From positions 1 through 45,523 of the forward strand of contig SVTV01000023.1 in the NCBI GenBank assembly GCA_015063605.1: a stretch of DNA of 45,523 nucleotides, given 5' to 3'. Source of the stretch: Oscillospiraceae bacterium. GTDB taxonomy: Bacteria > Bacillota > Clostridia > Oscillospirales > SIG627. Below are positions 16,992-24,341 of the stretch, one piece after another. A program made the position numbers and the translations under genes. The first letter of the stretch is position 1; each line of letters opens with the position of its first letter. The notes under the pieces were generated by a model. The model did no database searches, was not told the DNA's origin, and saw only the letters and a program-made list of their open reading frames with translations.

Positions 16992-17102
16992 TATAAATTT
17001 TTATTTAAGTTTGAAAAGTGGCGAAAAAGTTTATTTCACACCTTTGCATGAGTAGCATGTAAAAAGAAATATCAAAACAAATTTGAATATTACATTAATA
17101 CA

Positions 17103-17131
17103 TTGACAATCCAAAGAAAAAATGATATAAT
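17103..17131 (+). promoter_or_regulatory. Consensus sigma-A promoter (first copy of the shared promoter/leader)
   Basis: TTGACA (17103-17108) and TATAAT (17126-17131) at 17-base spacing, both perfect. The -10 region and the following about 90 bases are repeated near 22.0 kb on the other strand. Confidence 0.85.
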
Positions 17132-17220
17132 AATCGCATATATACACTGAGAACAAATACATGCGCTTAACAAAATTGCACACCTTCGCGCCCAATTTTC
17201 CAAGTGCTGAGATACTTGCA
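17132..17220 (+). promoter_or_regulatory. Shared leader element, copy L1 (candidate structured RNA)
   Basis: This segment is homologous to both units of the tandem repeat at 21941-22132. The sequence GAACAAATACA (17151-17161) is identical in all copies and is followed by a GCGCTTAACAAAATTG block. Possible pairings: AATCGCA (17132-17138) with TGCGCTT (17162-17168), one mismatch; AAAATTG (17172-17178) with CAATTTT (17193-17199); CACT (17145-17148) with AGTG (17203-17206); and a competing hairpin CAAGT (17201-17205) with ACTTG (17214-17218). The first of these arms lies between the -10 and the expected start site, so it may act only as DNA. The function is unknown. Confidence 0.55.
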
Positions 17221-17240
17221 TTCTTTGCGGAGAGGAAAAT

Positions 17241-17576
17241 GTGGAAAGCACCAATAATAACGGTTATATATACGATGAAACCCTTGTTGGAGAATAGAGT
17301 GTACGACTTATGTATTTGGTTCAAGAAGCCGGCGATTCTGATGATTGGTATTATACTTTAGATAGGCATATTGATTTTACGTGGAATTCGCCCTCCTACA
17401 AAGGGATTAAGCTTGGAAACAATGTCCAAATCTCCCCGGAAACTCAGACTCCTATTCAACAAACTCCAAACGAAAACAATACCGACAAAAGCTTGCCAAA
17501 GAACTTAGTCTCTACCTTTGTTCCTCTTGCCGTTTTATTGGCGGCTGTAGGTGCTTTTGTATTAAAACGTGATTGA
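17241..17576 (+). pseudogene. Small C-terminally membrane-anchored protein, interrupted by an in-frame TAG
   Basis: A GTG at 17241 has GGAGAGG just upstream and opens a frame that runs through an in-frame TAG at 17295-17297 and on to a TGA at 17576. The part after the stop (ATG at 17310, 88 codons) has an aromatic stretch DDWYYTLDRHIDFTW, a Thr/Pro/Gln/Asn-rich linker, and a C-terminal helix FVPLAVLLAAVGAFVLKRD with a charged tail like a surface anchor; SLPKN just before it is reminiscent of, but is not, an LPxTG signal. It follows the strong promoter and shared leader at 17103-17220. It could be a degraded gene, or the region from 17310 may be a real small protein with a poor RBS. The family is not recognised. 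Confidence 0.45.
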
Positions 17577-17594
17577 GTTTTATAACCAAACATA

Positions 17595-17633
17595 GCGCAG
17601 GGCTGCATTCAAAAGAGTGCACCTTGCGCTTTT
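17595..17633 (+). terminator. Terminator after the small interrupted gene
   Basis: GCGCA...TGCA (17595 on) pairs with TGCACCTTGCGC across a loop near 17611-17617, with one internal bulge, followed by TTTTCTTGT. Confidence 0.7.
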
Positions 17634-17679
17634 CTTGTCAATGCGGTCTTCCGAATCGTCTTACAGAAAAAAATATATA

Positions 17680-17708
17680 TTGAACTTACGCCGAATATAT
17701 GATAAAAT
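17680..17708 (+). promoter_or_regulatory. Sigma-A promoter for the GTPase-NYN gene
   Basis: TTGAAC (17680-17685) and TAAAAT (17703-17708), 17-base spacing, 47 bases before the start codon. Confidence 0.65.
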
Positions 17709-17755
17709 ATAAATGTATGCTGTCATGCAAAGTAAATTCAAGGTAAAGGACATTC

Positions 17756-20335
17756 ATGAAAAACAAGGTTATCGGTATATTGGCGCACGTTGATGCGGGA
17801 AAAACAACACTTTCCGAGGCTCTTCTCTACACCACGGGAAAAATAAGAAAGCTCGGTAGAGTCGACAAAAGAGACACATTCCTCGATACTCACGAGCTTG
17901 AGCGTGAAAGAGGAATAACGATATTCTCAAAGCAAGCCATTATGGAGACACGTGAAAACAGAATAACACTTCTCGATACTCCGGGTCATATCGACTTTTC
18001 CGCAGAAGCCGAAAGAACTCTTTCGGTGATCGACTATGCCATACTCGTTATAAGCGGCTCAGAGGGAGTTCAGGCTCATACGGAAACTCTATGGCATCTT
18101 CTCGAAAGATATTCCGTACCCACATTTATTTTCATTACGAAAATGGATATGCCGTATTGCAGTAAAAAAGCCGCAATGGATGACCTTACGATGAACCTTG
18201 ACCCTTCCTGCGTTGATTTCTCGGACGAGGATGCTTTTGAGCATATAGCCATGAGAGACGAGGAGCTTCTGGAAAAATATCTTTCCGACGGTGATATCTC
18301 CGACGGCGATATAGGAAGGCTTATATATGAAAGAAAGCTTTTCCCCTGCTTTTTCGGAAGCGGATTGAAGCTTGAAGGTATTGAAGCGCTTATCGAAGCA
18401 ATAGACAGATACACTCTTGAGAAGGAATATCCCGAAGAATTTTCCGCAAGGGTATATAAGATAGGACACGATAAAAACGGCACAAAGCTCACTTATCTCA
18501 AGGTAACGGGCGGTAAGCTTGATGTAAGGCAAACGATACTATACAGAGCTCCCGGTGAAGAAGAGGAAACGGAAGAAAAGATAACCGCCATACGTCTTTA
18601 TTCGGGAATAAAATTCGATACAGCGGAAAACGTCGGTGCGGGAGAGGTATGCGCCGTAACGGGACTTACAAAAACATTTACGGGGCAAGCATTGGGAGCG
18701 GGAGGCACTGATTCAGAGCCTTATCTTGAGCCTGTGCTAAATTACCGCGTTCTCCTCCCCGATGATGTAGACCCGCGTACATTCATGCAGAAGCTGAAGA
18801 CCATCGAAGAGGAAGAGCCGCTGCTCCGCATCACTTATAACGAGCGCTTCGGTGATATCCATGCACAGCTTATGGGCGAGGTGCAATGCGAGGTCATTAC
18901 AAGCCTTGTAAAGGACAGGACCGGTGCAGACATTACTCTTGATGACGGACGTATCATGTACAAGGAGACGATAACGGGAATTGCCGAGGGCGTAGGTCAT
19001 TTCGAGCCGCTTCGTCATTATTCCGAGGTGCATCTTATCCTTGAGCCCCTTGAACGAGGCAAGGGTGTCATTTTCGACACCATCGCAGATGAGGATCATC
19101 TTGAAAAAAATTGGCAGAGGCTTATTCTTACACATCTTGAGGAAAAGCAGCATACGGGCACTCTCACGGGCTCACCCATTACCGATATGAAAATAACGGT
19201 CGTATCGGGAAAAGCTCATATAAAGCATACTCAGAGCGGAGATTTCAGGGAATCCACATACAGAGCCGTGCGGAACGGACTTATGCAGCTCCGTGAAATG
19301 GGTAAGTGCGTGCTTCTTGAGCCGTATTACATATTCAGACTGGAGCTTCCCGGTGAATGCGTGGGAAGAGCTATATCGGATATAATCGCAAAGCACGGAA
19401 CATTTGACGAGCATGAGACCGTTCCCGGCACTTCGGTGCTTACGGGAAGAGCGCCCGTAGCTTGTATAAGCGATTACGCCAAGGAAGTGGCATCGTACAC
19501 AAGAGGAAGAGGAAAATTTTCCTGCCGTGTGGAAGGATATTTTCCATGCCATAATGCGGATAAGGTCATAGAAAGCTATTGTTACGATCCTGTTTCGGAT
19601 GTTGCGAACACAGCCGATTCCGTTTTCTGCTCTCACGGAGCGGGATTTATCGTCCCCTGGGACAAGGTGACGGAATATATGCATCTTGAAGCTTCTTTAA
19701 AGCCCGATAAAACCGAAGACGATGAGATAATAGTCAAGCCTAAAGTAATTAAAAAGAATATAGATGCTGAGGAAAAAGAACTACAGGCGATCATGGAGCG
19801 TGAATTCGGTCCCGCAAAGCACCGTGTTTACGACAGAACGGAGATCAAACCCTCTTCGTCCTCCCGTGAAAAGGAAGAAAAAGCCAAAAAGGAAAAGAGC
19901 CTTCTTTACATTATCGACGGATACAATGTGATCCATGCATGGGATGAGCTGGCATATCTTGCCGAAACAGATCTTGAAAATGCACGAAAGCATTTATGCG
20001 ATATACTTTCAAACTACAGAGCCTTTACAAAAAAAGAAATGATAGTCGTATTCGACGCTTATAACGTGAAGGGCGCCGTGGAAAGAAAGTATGAGCAGAA
20101 CGGTCTGAAAATAGTGTATACAAAAGAAGGAGAGCTTGCAGACGTATACATCGGCAAGCTTCTCGGTGAAATAGGAAAAAATTATTTTGTCAGAGCCGTT
20201 ACTTCCGACGGTCTTATCCAGCTTCGTGCGGTAGCATCAGGTATACTCAGGATGTCAGCACGTGAATTCCGTGAGGAGGTTTTGGCTGCCGATCATGAGA
20301 TCAAGGAGATATTGGATAAATTAAACAGGAAGTGA
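17756..20335 (+). CDS. TetM/EF-G-like translational GTPase fused to a C-terminal YacP/Rae1-like NYN nuclease domain
   Basis: An 859-residue cytoplasmic protein. The first 640 residues are a ribosome-protection-type translational GTPase: G1 AHVDAGKT (10-17), G2 RERGIT (50-55), G3 DTPGH (74-78), G4 TKMD (128-131), then domains II to V, ending VASYTRGRGKFSCRVEGYF. A Lys/Glu/Ser-rich linker follows (about 655-715), then a NYN/YacP domain (716-859) with IIDGYN (Asp721), VVFDAYN (Asp767), ELADVYI (Asp796) and VTSDGLIQ (Asp818), the acidic set expected for a PIN-like nuclease. B. subtilis YacP (Rae1) cuts mRNA in the ribosomal A site. The domain IV loop reads GKAHIKHTQSGDF where TetM has YYSPVS, so classical tetracycline resistance is not supported. 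RBS AAAGGA. Its 3' end overlaps the convergent phosphoesterase gene by 15 bases. Confidence 0.9.
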   Translation: MKNKVIGILAHVDAGKTTLSEALLYTTGKIRKLGRVDKRDTFLDTHELERERGITIFSKQAIMETRENRITLLDTPGHIDFSAEAERTLSVIDYAILVISGSEGVQAHTETLWHLLERYSVPTFIFITKMDMPYCSKKAAMDDLTMNLDPSCVDFSDEDAFEHIAMRDEELLEKYLSDGDISDGDIGRLIYERKLFPCFFGSGLKLEGIEALIEAIDRYTLEKEYPEEFSARVYKIGHDKNGTKLTYLKVTGGKLDVRQTILYRAPGEEEETEEKITAIRLYSGIKFDTAENVGAGEVCAVTGLTKTFTGQALGAGGTDSEPYLEPVLNYRVLLPDDVDPRTFMQKLKTIEEEEPLLRITYNERFGDIHAQLMGEVQCEVITSLVKDRTGADITLDDGRIMYKETITGIAEGVGHFEPLRHYSEVHLILEPLERGKGVIFDTIADEDHLEKNWQRLILTHLEEKQHTGTLTGSPITDMKITVVSGKAHIKHTQSGDFRESTYRAVRNGLMQLREMGKCVLLEPYYIFRLELPGECVGRAISDIIAKHGTFDEHETVPGTSVLTGRAPVACISDYAKEVASYTRGRGKFSCRVEGYFPCHNADKVIESYCYDPVSDVANTADSVFCSHGAGFIVPWDKVTEYMHLEASLKPDKTEDDEIIVKPKVIKKNIDAEEKELQAIMEREFGPAKHRVYDRTEIKPSSSSREKEEKAKKEKSLLYIIDGYNVIHAWDELAYLAETDLENARKHLCDILSNYRAFTKKEMIVVFDAYNVKGAVERKYEQNGLKIVYTKEGELADVYIGKLLGEIGKNYFVRAVTSDGLIQLRAVASGILRMSAREFREEVLAADHEIKEILDKLNRK

Positions 20336-21055
20336 TCGACCATCGGGTGTCAGAGTAATATAAACAAGCTCACATTCATTATTGATCCTGGGGATCATTC
20401 CTCCCGTGGCGGCAAGTCCGCGGCTTATAATGATCCTCTTATCGAACATTCCCGAGGTCAATTTTGGAAACAATCCTTGCCCCGGTGCATAGATGCCTTT
20501 ATTGAAAATGCGTATCTGACCGCCGTGGGCATGACCTGACAGAACAAGATCTATATCCTTATTTTTGATATAAGGCAGGTAATATTCGGGATGGTGGCAC
20601 ATAAGGAGCTTAAATCCCGAAAGACGTGAAAATTCTTCAAGCTTTTCAAGATCGGGCGGCGGAGTTATCTTTTTCTTTCCGCTATCGGTATGACAATATC
20701 CCGAGGAAAGCCCGCATATATTTATTCCGTGTATTCTCTCTGCTCTGTCTTCAAGAAGTGTGACGGAGCATTTTTTTACGTCTTCCCTGTCTTCATCGGT
20801 AAAATACCGTTCGTGATTACCGAGGGAATAAAACACGGGAGCGACGCTTGAAACAAAATTCAAGAAATCATAACCGATGGGAGATGCTTTCACTCCGCGA
20901 TTGAAAATATCACCCGTAAGTAATATGATATCGGGTCTTTTTTCGTTGAAAGCTCTCTTTATATCATCAAACGGTCTGTCGTGAAGGTCGGAAATGTGGG
21001 ATATAAGTATTTCTTTTTCGATCGGTGCGCTTATTGTGTAGTCGGTAATTACCAT
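20321..21055 (-). CDS. Calcineurin-like metallophosphoesterase
   Basis: A 244-residue cytoplasmic enzyme (no signal peptide or membrane segment) of the YkuE/LpxH-like metallophosphoesterase superfamily. The full motif series is present: ISHISDLHDRP, LLTGDIFNRG, SLGNHERYF, MCHHPEYY and LSGHAHGGQIRI, giving the two-metal centre. Such proteins act on phosphodiesters, nucleotides or lipid headgroups; the substrate cannot be read. GGAGT lies before the ATG at 21055. The gene is convergent with, and overlaps by 15 bases, the GTPase-NYN gene, and is downstream of a membrane protein gene on the same strand (74-base gap). Confidence 0.9.
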   Translation of the reverse strand: MVITDYTISAPIEKEILISHISDLHDRPFDDIKRAFNEKRPDIILLTGDIFNRGVKASPIGYDFLNFVSSVAPVFYSLGNHERYFTDEDREDVKKCSVTLLEDRAERIHGINICGLSSGYCHTDSGKKKITPPPDLEKLEEFSRLSGFKLLMCHHPEYYLPYIKNKDIDLVLSGHAHGGQIRIFNKGIYAPGQGLFPKLTSGMFDKRIIISRGLAATGGMIPRINNECELVYITLTPDGRSLPV

Positions 21056-21129
21056 TAATACTCCGTAAATTTTTTATTTTAAGCTGTATATAATATCAAA
21101 AGTCTGTAAAGATCCGAAATATTATTTCA

Positions 21130-21909
21130 TCAATACTCGTTGTCCTCTTTCATATTAAACGGAAAGAAGTATATCGTTGACTTTTCGGTATCGGGCTTTT
21201 CAACAATAGTATATGCCAAAGCTTTCGTAAAAATCACATTGCCGTAAGTCATATAAAAAGCATACGGAACAAAAAGAAACAAACCGACAACTGCGGAAAT
21301 CAATATTGCAGAAGTAAGTATTTTTACTTTTTTCAGAAAAGAAATGTATTTTTCATCATTTTGAAAGCTCTCATTTTTATTCTCTACTCTGCATTCCGCA
21401 AGTTCGCTTTCAGGAGCGGTTTGCAAAGGATCTTCTTCCGAATGAGAATTCGTTTCAATCTGCTTAGTACCTCTCTTGAGCACAATTCCGTAAATCAGGC
21501 ATGGTATACTTGCGGCAAATATGAACAGCGAAATATACTCATAACCCAAAAAATCAAAATCATATATTGGAAGAAGCAAAAAAAAGCAAGCTGATGTTAT
21601 AACAAAAAATAAGCTTAATGAATACGCCATAATTTTACGTTTCATTGCTTTGCCTGAACGCAGCATGATAAACTCATTAAGTAAAAATCCCAAAGAAACA
21701 AAACCAAAAAAGAACGGTAACGTAAATAAGAGAAAAATGCCAAAATAACCCCAATAACCGAAATCAAAAAAACCGACTCCCGGAGCCAGACGACCATGAT
21801 AAACATATCCCAACAAAACAGGTAAATATAATCCTATTACCGTAAAGAATGACCTTTTCACTATCTCATATACAGTCTGTAAGCCTTTGCTTTTAAAAAG
21901 CGGTGTCAT
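21130..21909 (-). CDS. Multi-pass membrane protein of unknown function
   Basis: A 259-residue integral membrane protein with about five hydrophobic helices: residues ~16-34 (FFTVIGLYLPVLLGYVYHG), ~50-75, ~92-112 (SLFFVITSACFFLLLPI), ~118-140 and, after a polar, acidic insert (about 148-190, with ETNSHSEEDPLQTAPESE), a last helix ~200-220. I start at ATG 21909, where AAGGAGG lies 9 bases upstream; the open frame extends further upstream but into the repeated leader. It has a perfect promoter at 22125-22153 and a transcribed leader of about 200 bases containing both tandem repeat units. I do not recognise the family. Confidence 0.7.
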   Translation of the reverse strand: MTPLFKSKGLQTVYEIVKRSFFTVIGLYLPVLLGYVYHGRLAPGVGFFDFGYWGYFGIFLLFTLPFFFGFVSLGFLLNEFIMLRSGKAMKRKIMAYSLSLFFVITSACFFLLLPIYDFDFLGYEYISLFIFAASIPCLIYGIVLKRGTKQIETNSHSEEDPLQTAPESELAECRVENKNESFQNDEKYISFLKKVKILTSAILISAVVGLFLFVPYAFYMTYGNVIFTKALAYTIVEKPDTEKSTIYFFPFNMKEDNEY

Positions 21910-21940
21910 TTTATATATCCTCCTTGTATGATGTGTTTTT

Positions 21941-22132
21941 ATTATATGATAGCAGCAGTTGGAAAATTGTGCGTGCAGACGCACAATTTTGTTAAGCGCA
22001 TGTATTTGTTCGCACTGCAACTATCCGCGCTTATTATATCATAACAGCAGTTGGAAAATTGTGCGCGCAGACGCACAATTTTGTTAAGCGCGTGTATTTG
22101 TTCGCACTGCAACTATCCGCGCTTATTATATC
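21941..22132 (-). repeat. 92-bp tandem duplication, two copies of the shared leader element (L2)
   Basis: Two nearly identical units start at 21941 and 22033 with period 92, and a partial third begins at 22125. Each holds, on the minus strand, a TATAAT, an AAGCGC/GCGCTT inverted pair, the invariant GAACAAATACA, an 11-pair hairpin (AAAATTGTGCG / CGCACAATTTT; at 22055-22082 and 21963-21990), and GCAGT / ACTGC pairing partners. The units differ at a few positions, including G-C versus G-U in the first stem. Both are homologous to the leader at 17132-17220. The duplication copies the -10 region but not the -35. Confidence 0.9.
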
Positions 22133-22153
22133 ATGTACATAGTGATTTGTCAA
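22125..22153 (-). promoter_or_regulatory. Consensus sigma-A promoter for the membrane protein gene
   Basis: On the minus strand TTGACA (22153-22148) and TATAAT (22130-22125), perfect, 17 bases apart, reading into the two leader units. Confidence 0.85.
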
Positions 22154-22266
22154 TAAAAAATGTTATAACATTTACCAACGTAAAGTATTTTATCAACAAT
22201 GAATTTTAAGTTGTACGCAATCATTGATTTTTTCACGTACAACATGTGAAGAAACAGAATTTCCCC

Positions 22267-22295
22267 TTGACTTTTTAGCAAAAATGATGTAAAAT
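22267..22295 (+). promoter_or_regulatory. Promoter of the T-box-controlled acyl-CoA ligase gene
   Basis: TTGACT (22267-22272) and TAAAAT (22290-22295), 17-base spacing, 43 bases before the base of Stem I. Confidence 0.7.
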
Positions 22296-22337
22296 TAAAT
22301 AGTTGTAAAATAGATATAATTATTCAAAAGCCATGAT

Positions 22338-22602
22338 CGGGAAAAAGTAATAAGAAAATATCTCACAGAGAGCTGCCGTTTGCTGAGAGGCGCGAGTAAA
22401 GTCTTATGAATACCTCCCGTAGCTTCATTCCGAAAGAGCACATAACTATTATCCGTGCTCCGTGTAGGAAATGACGTGCGCGCCATGTTACGGCGCTTTG
22501 ATACGGATCTTTCCGTTTCCCCGAGCCGCGTTGATGCGGAAATTGAGGTGGTACCGCGGTCTTTCGCCCTCAGTGACAATTGTCGCTGAGGGTTTTATTT
22601 TT
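22338..22602 (+). promoter_or_regulatory. T-box riboswitch leader, specifier most consistent with tyrosine (UAC)
   Basis: Stem I base CGGGA (22338-22342) pairs with TCCCG (22415-22419); the next helix TAAGA (22351-22355) pairs with TCTTA (22402-22406). Between them the specifier bubble has AGTAA (22346-22350) on one side and TGAA-TAC-C (22407-22414) on the other, making TAC (22411-22413) the likely specifier codon. CAGAGAG and a GCTG-containing distal loop follow. Stem III is GAGCAC/GTGCTC (about 22435-22460). The T-box core GGTGGTACCGCGG is at 22547-22559, with TGAGG (22544-22548) able to pair with CCTCA for the antiterminator. The competing terminator is at 22567-22602. The leader controls the acyl-CoA ligase 42 bases further on. 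Confidence 0.92.
22567..22602 (+). terminator. T-box intrinsic terminator
   Basis: CCCTCAGTGACAA and TTGTCGCTGAGGG (22567-22592) form a 13-pair palindromic stem with one G-U pair, followed by GGTTTTATTTTT. It is the terminator alternative of the T-box antiterminator. Confidence 0.9.
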
Positions 22603-22643
22603 CATATACTATTAATGCAAAATCCATACAGAGGAGCACATAA

Positions 22644-24278
22644 ATGCCAATCACAGAATTTCTTGAAAAGAATGCAAAATATTATCCCAATGAAACGGCG
22701 CTGACAGAGATCAATCCCGACCTGCAGCCCGAACATCCGCTCACGTGGAGAGAATTCAATCTTATAGAAGCCGCACCGGGTGGAAAATACCGCAGAGAGA
22801 TGACATGGCGCGATTTTGATACAAAGGCAAACCGCTTTGCAAACCTTCTCCTTACAAGAGGAATTAAAAAAGGTGACAAGGTGGCAATCCTTCTTATGAA
22901 CTGTCTCGAATGGCTTCCCATTTATTTCGGTATTCTGAAAACGGGCGCTCTCGCAGTTCCCATGAATTACAGATACACAACGGACGAGATCGAATACTGT
23001 CTCGATCTTTCCGATTCATCATATCTTGTATTCGGACCCGAATTCACGGGCAGAATAGAACAGCTTTCCGATAAAGAGAACAAGCTTCGTTCCCTCTTTT
23101 TTGTAGGTGAGGACGTTCCCTCCTTTGCTGACAGCTATGACAGATTAACGGGCTACTGCTCTTCCATAGCACCCGCTGTCGAGCTTACAGACGACGATGA
23201 TGCGGCTATATATTTCTCATCGGGCACAACGGGATTCCCCAAGGCTATCCTCCACAGTCACCGAGCTCTTGTTTCCTCGTGTAAAACAGAGCAGAACCAT
23301 CATTCACAGACACGTGATGATGTATTCCTTTGTATACCTCCCCTCTATCATACGGGAGCGAAGATGCATTGGTTCGGAAGCCTTCTTTCGGGATCAAGAG
23401 CTGTGCTTCTGAGAGGTGTAAAGCCCGAGTGGATACTGCAGACAGCATCCGATGAGGGTGCAACGATCGTATGGCTTCTCGTGCCGTGGGCACAAGATAT
23501 CCTTGATTCAATCGACAGAGGCGATATTGATCTTACAAAGTACGATCTTTCCAAATGGAGGCTTATGCATATCGGTGCACAGCCCGTTCCTCCCAGCCTT
23601 ATAAAGAGATGGAAGTCTGTATTCCCCGCTCATGAATATGACACGAATTACGGTCTTTCCGAATCCATAGGTCCCGGATGTGTTCATCTCGGCGTGGAAA
23701 ACATTCACAAGGTAGGCGCTATCGGAAAAGCGGGATATCTTTGGGAGACAAAGATAGTTGATGACAAGGGCGATCCCGTTGAACGCGGAAGCGTAGGCGA
23801 GCTTGCCGTCAAGGGCCCCGGCGTTATGAAATGCTACTACAAGAACGAAAGTGCCACAAACGAAGTACTTAAGGGTGAATGGCTCCACACGGGAGACATG
23901 GCAAAGGAAGACGAGGACGGCTTCATTTACTTAGTTGACAGAAAGAAGGATGTTATAATCACGGGCGGTGAGAATCTTTATCCCGTACAGATAGAGGATT
24001 TCCTCCGTTCCAATCCCAAGATAAAGGACGTTGCGGTAATCGGTCTGCCCGACGAGAGGCTCGGAGAAATAGCCGCAGCTATAATCTCCGTCAAGGACGG
24101 TCTTGAGGTAAGTGAAGAGGAGATCAATGACTTCTGTGCCGCTTTGCCCAGATACAAGCGTCCGAGAAAGATCATTTTTGCGGATGTACCGAGAAATCCC
24201 ACGGGAAAGATAGAAAAGCCCAAATTGAGAGAGATATACTGCGGCGGAAGCCTTGTTGAAGCGCAGACAACGAAATAA
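22644..24278 (+). CDS. AMP-forming acyl-CoA ligase (ANL superfamily)
   Basis: A 544-residue adenylating enzyme that activates a carboxylic acid with ATP and transfers it to CoA. Core motifs: A3 P-loop FSSGTTGFPKAI (residues 191-202), A5 'YDTNYGLSESIGPG', A7 'GEWLHTGDMAKEDEDGF', A8 hinge 'YLVDRKKDVIITGGENLYP', and A10 'NPTGKIEKPKLRE', whose first Lys (GKIEK) is the catalytic one. It starts MPITEFLEKNAKYYPNETAL, the usual FadD/CaiC-type N-terminus; AGAGGAG precedes the ATG. It is the only gene downstream of the T-box, followed by a strong terminator. An aromatic acid derived from tyrosine is a candidate substrate by context only; residues of the acyl pocket are not diagnostic by eye. Confidence 0.88.
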   Translation: MPITEFLEKNAKYYPNETALTEINPDLQPEHPLTWREFNLIEAAPGGKYRREMTWRDFDTKANRFANLLLTRGIKKGDKVAILLMNCLEWLPIYFGILKTGALAVPMNYRYTTDEIEYCLDLSDSSYLVFGPEFTGRIEQLSDKENKLRSLFFVGEDVPSFADSYDRLTGYCSSIAPAVELTDDDDAAIYFSSGTTGFPKAILHSHRALVSSCKTEQNHHSQTRDDVFLCIPPLYHTGAKMHWFGSLLSGSRAVLLRGVKPEWILQTASDEGATIVWLLVPWAQDILDSIDRGDIDLTKYDLSKWRLMHIGAQPVPPSLIKRWKSVFPAHEYDTNYGLSESIGPGCVHLGVENIHKVGAIGKAGYLWETKIVDDKGDPVERGSVGELAVKGPGVMKCYYKNESATNEVLKGEWLHTGDMAKEDEDGFIYLVDRKKDVIITGGENLYPVQIEDFLRSNPKIKDVAVIGLPDERLGEIAAAIISVKDGLEVSEEEINDFCAALPRYKRPRKIIFADVPRNPTGKIEKPKLREIYCGGSLVEAQTTK

Positions 24279-24289
24279 AGGTATATTTT

Positions 24290-24328
24290 ATGCCCGAAAA
24301 AGAATGAAGTTCTTTTTCGGGCATTTTG
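24290..24328. terminator. Bidirectional terminator between acyl-CoA ligase and DegT genes
   Basis: ATGCCCGAAAAAGAA (24290-24304) and TTCTTTTTCGGGCAT (24310-24324) are a perfect 15-pair stem with a five-base loop, followed by TTTGATTT on the plus strand. Confidence 0.9.
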
Positions 24329-24341
24329 ATTTGATCTGTAA

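Noticed and set aside
17132..17168. Pseudoknot including the AATCGCA/TGCGCTT stem as an RNA structure at the 17.1 kb locus
   Set aside because: The 5' arm lies between the -10 and the expected start of transcription, so it may not be in the RNA; only the other pairings are kept as RNA candidates.
21910..22020. N-terminal extension of the membrane protein into the repeated leader
   Set aside because: The extra residues come from the repeat sequence; AAGGAGG is placed for the ATG at 21909.
22411..22432. Phenylalanine specifier UUC near 22423 in the T-box
   Set aside because: The paired base helix (CGGGA/TCCCG) and inner helix (TAAGA/TCTTA) put UAC, not UUC, in the specifier bubble.
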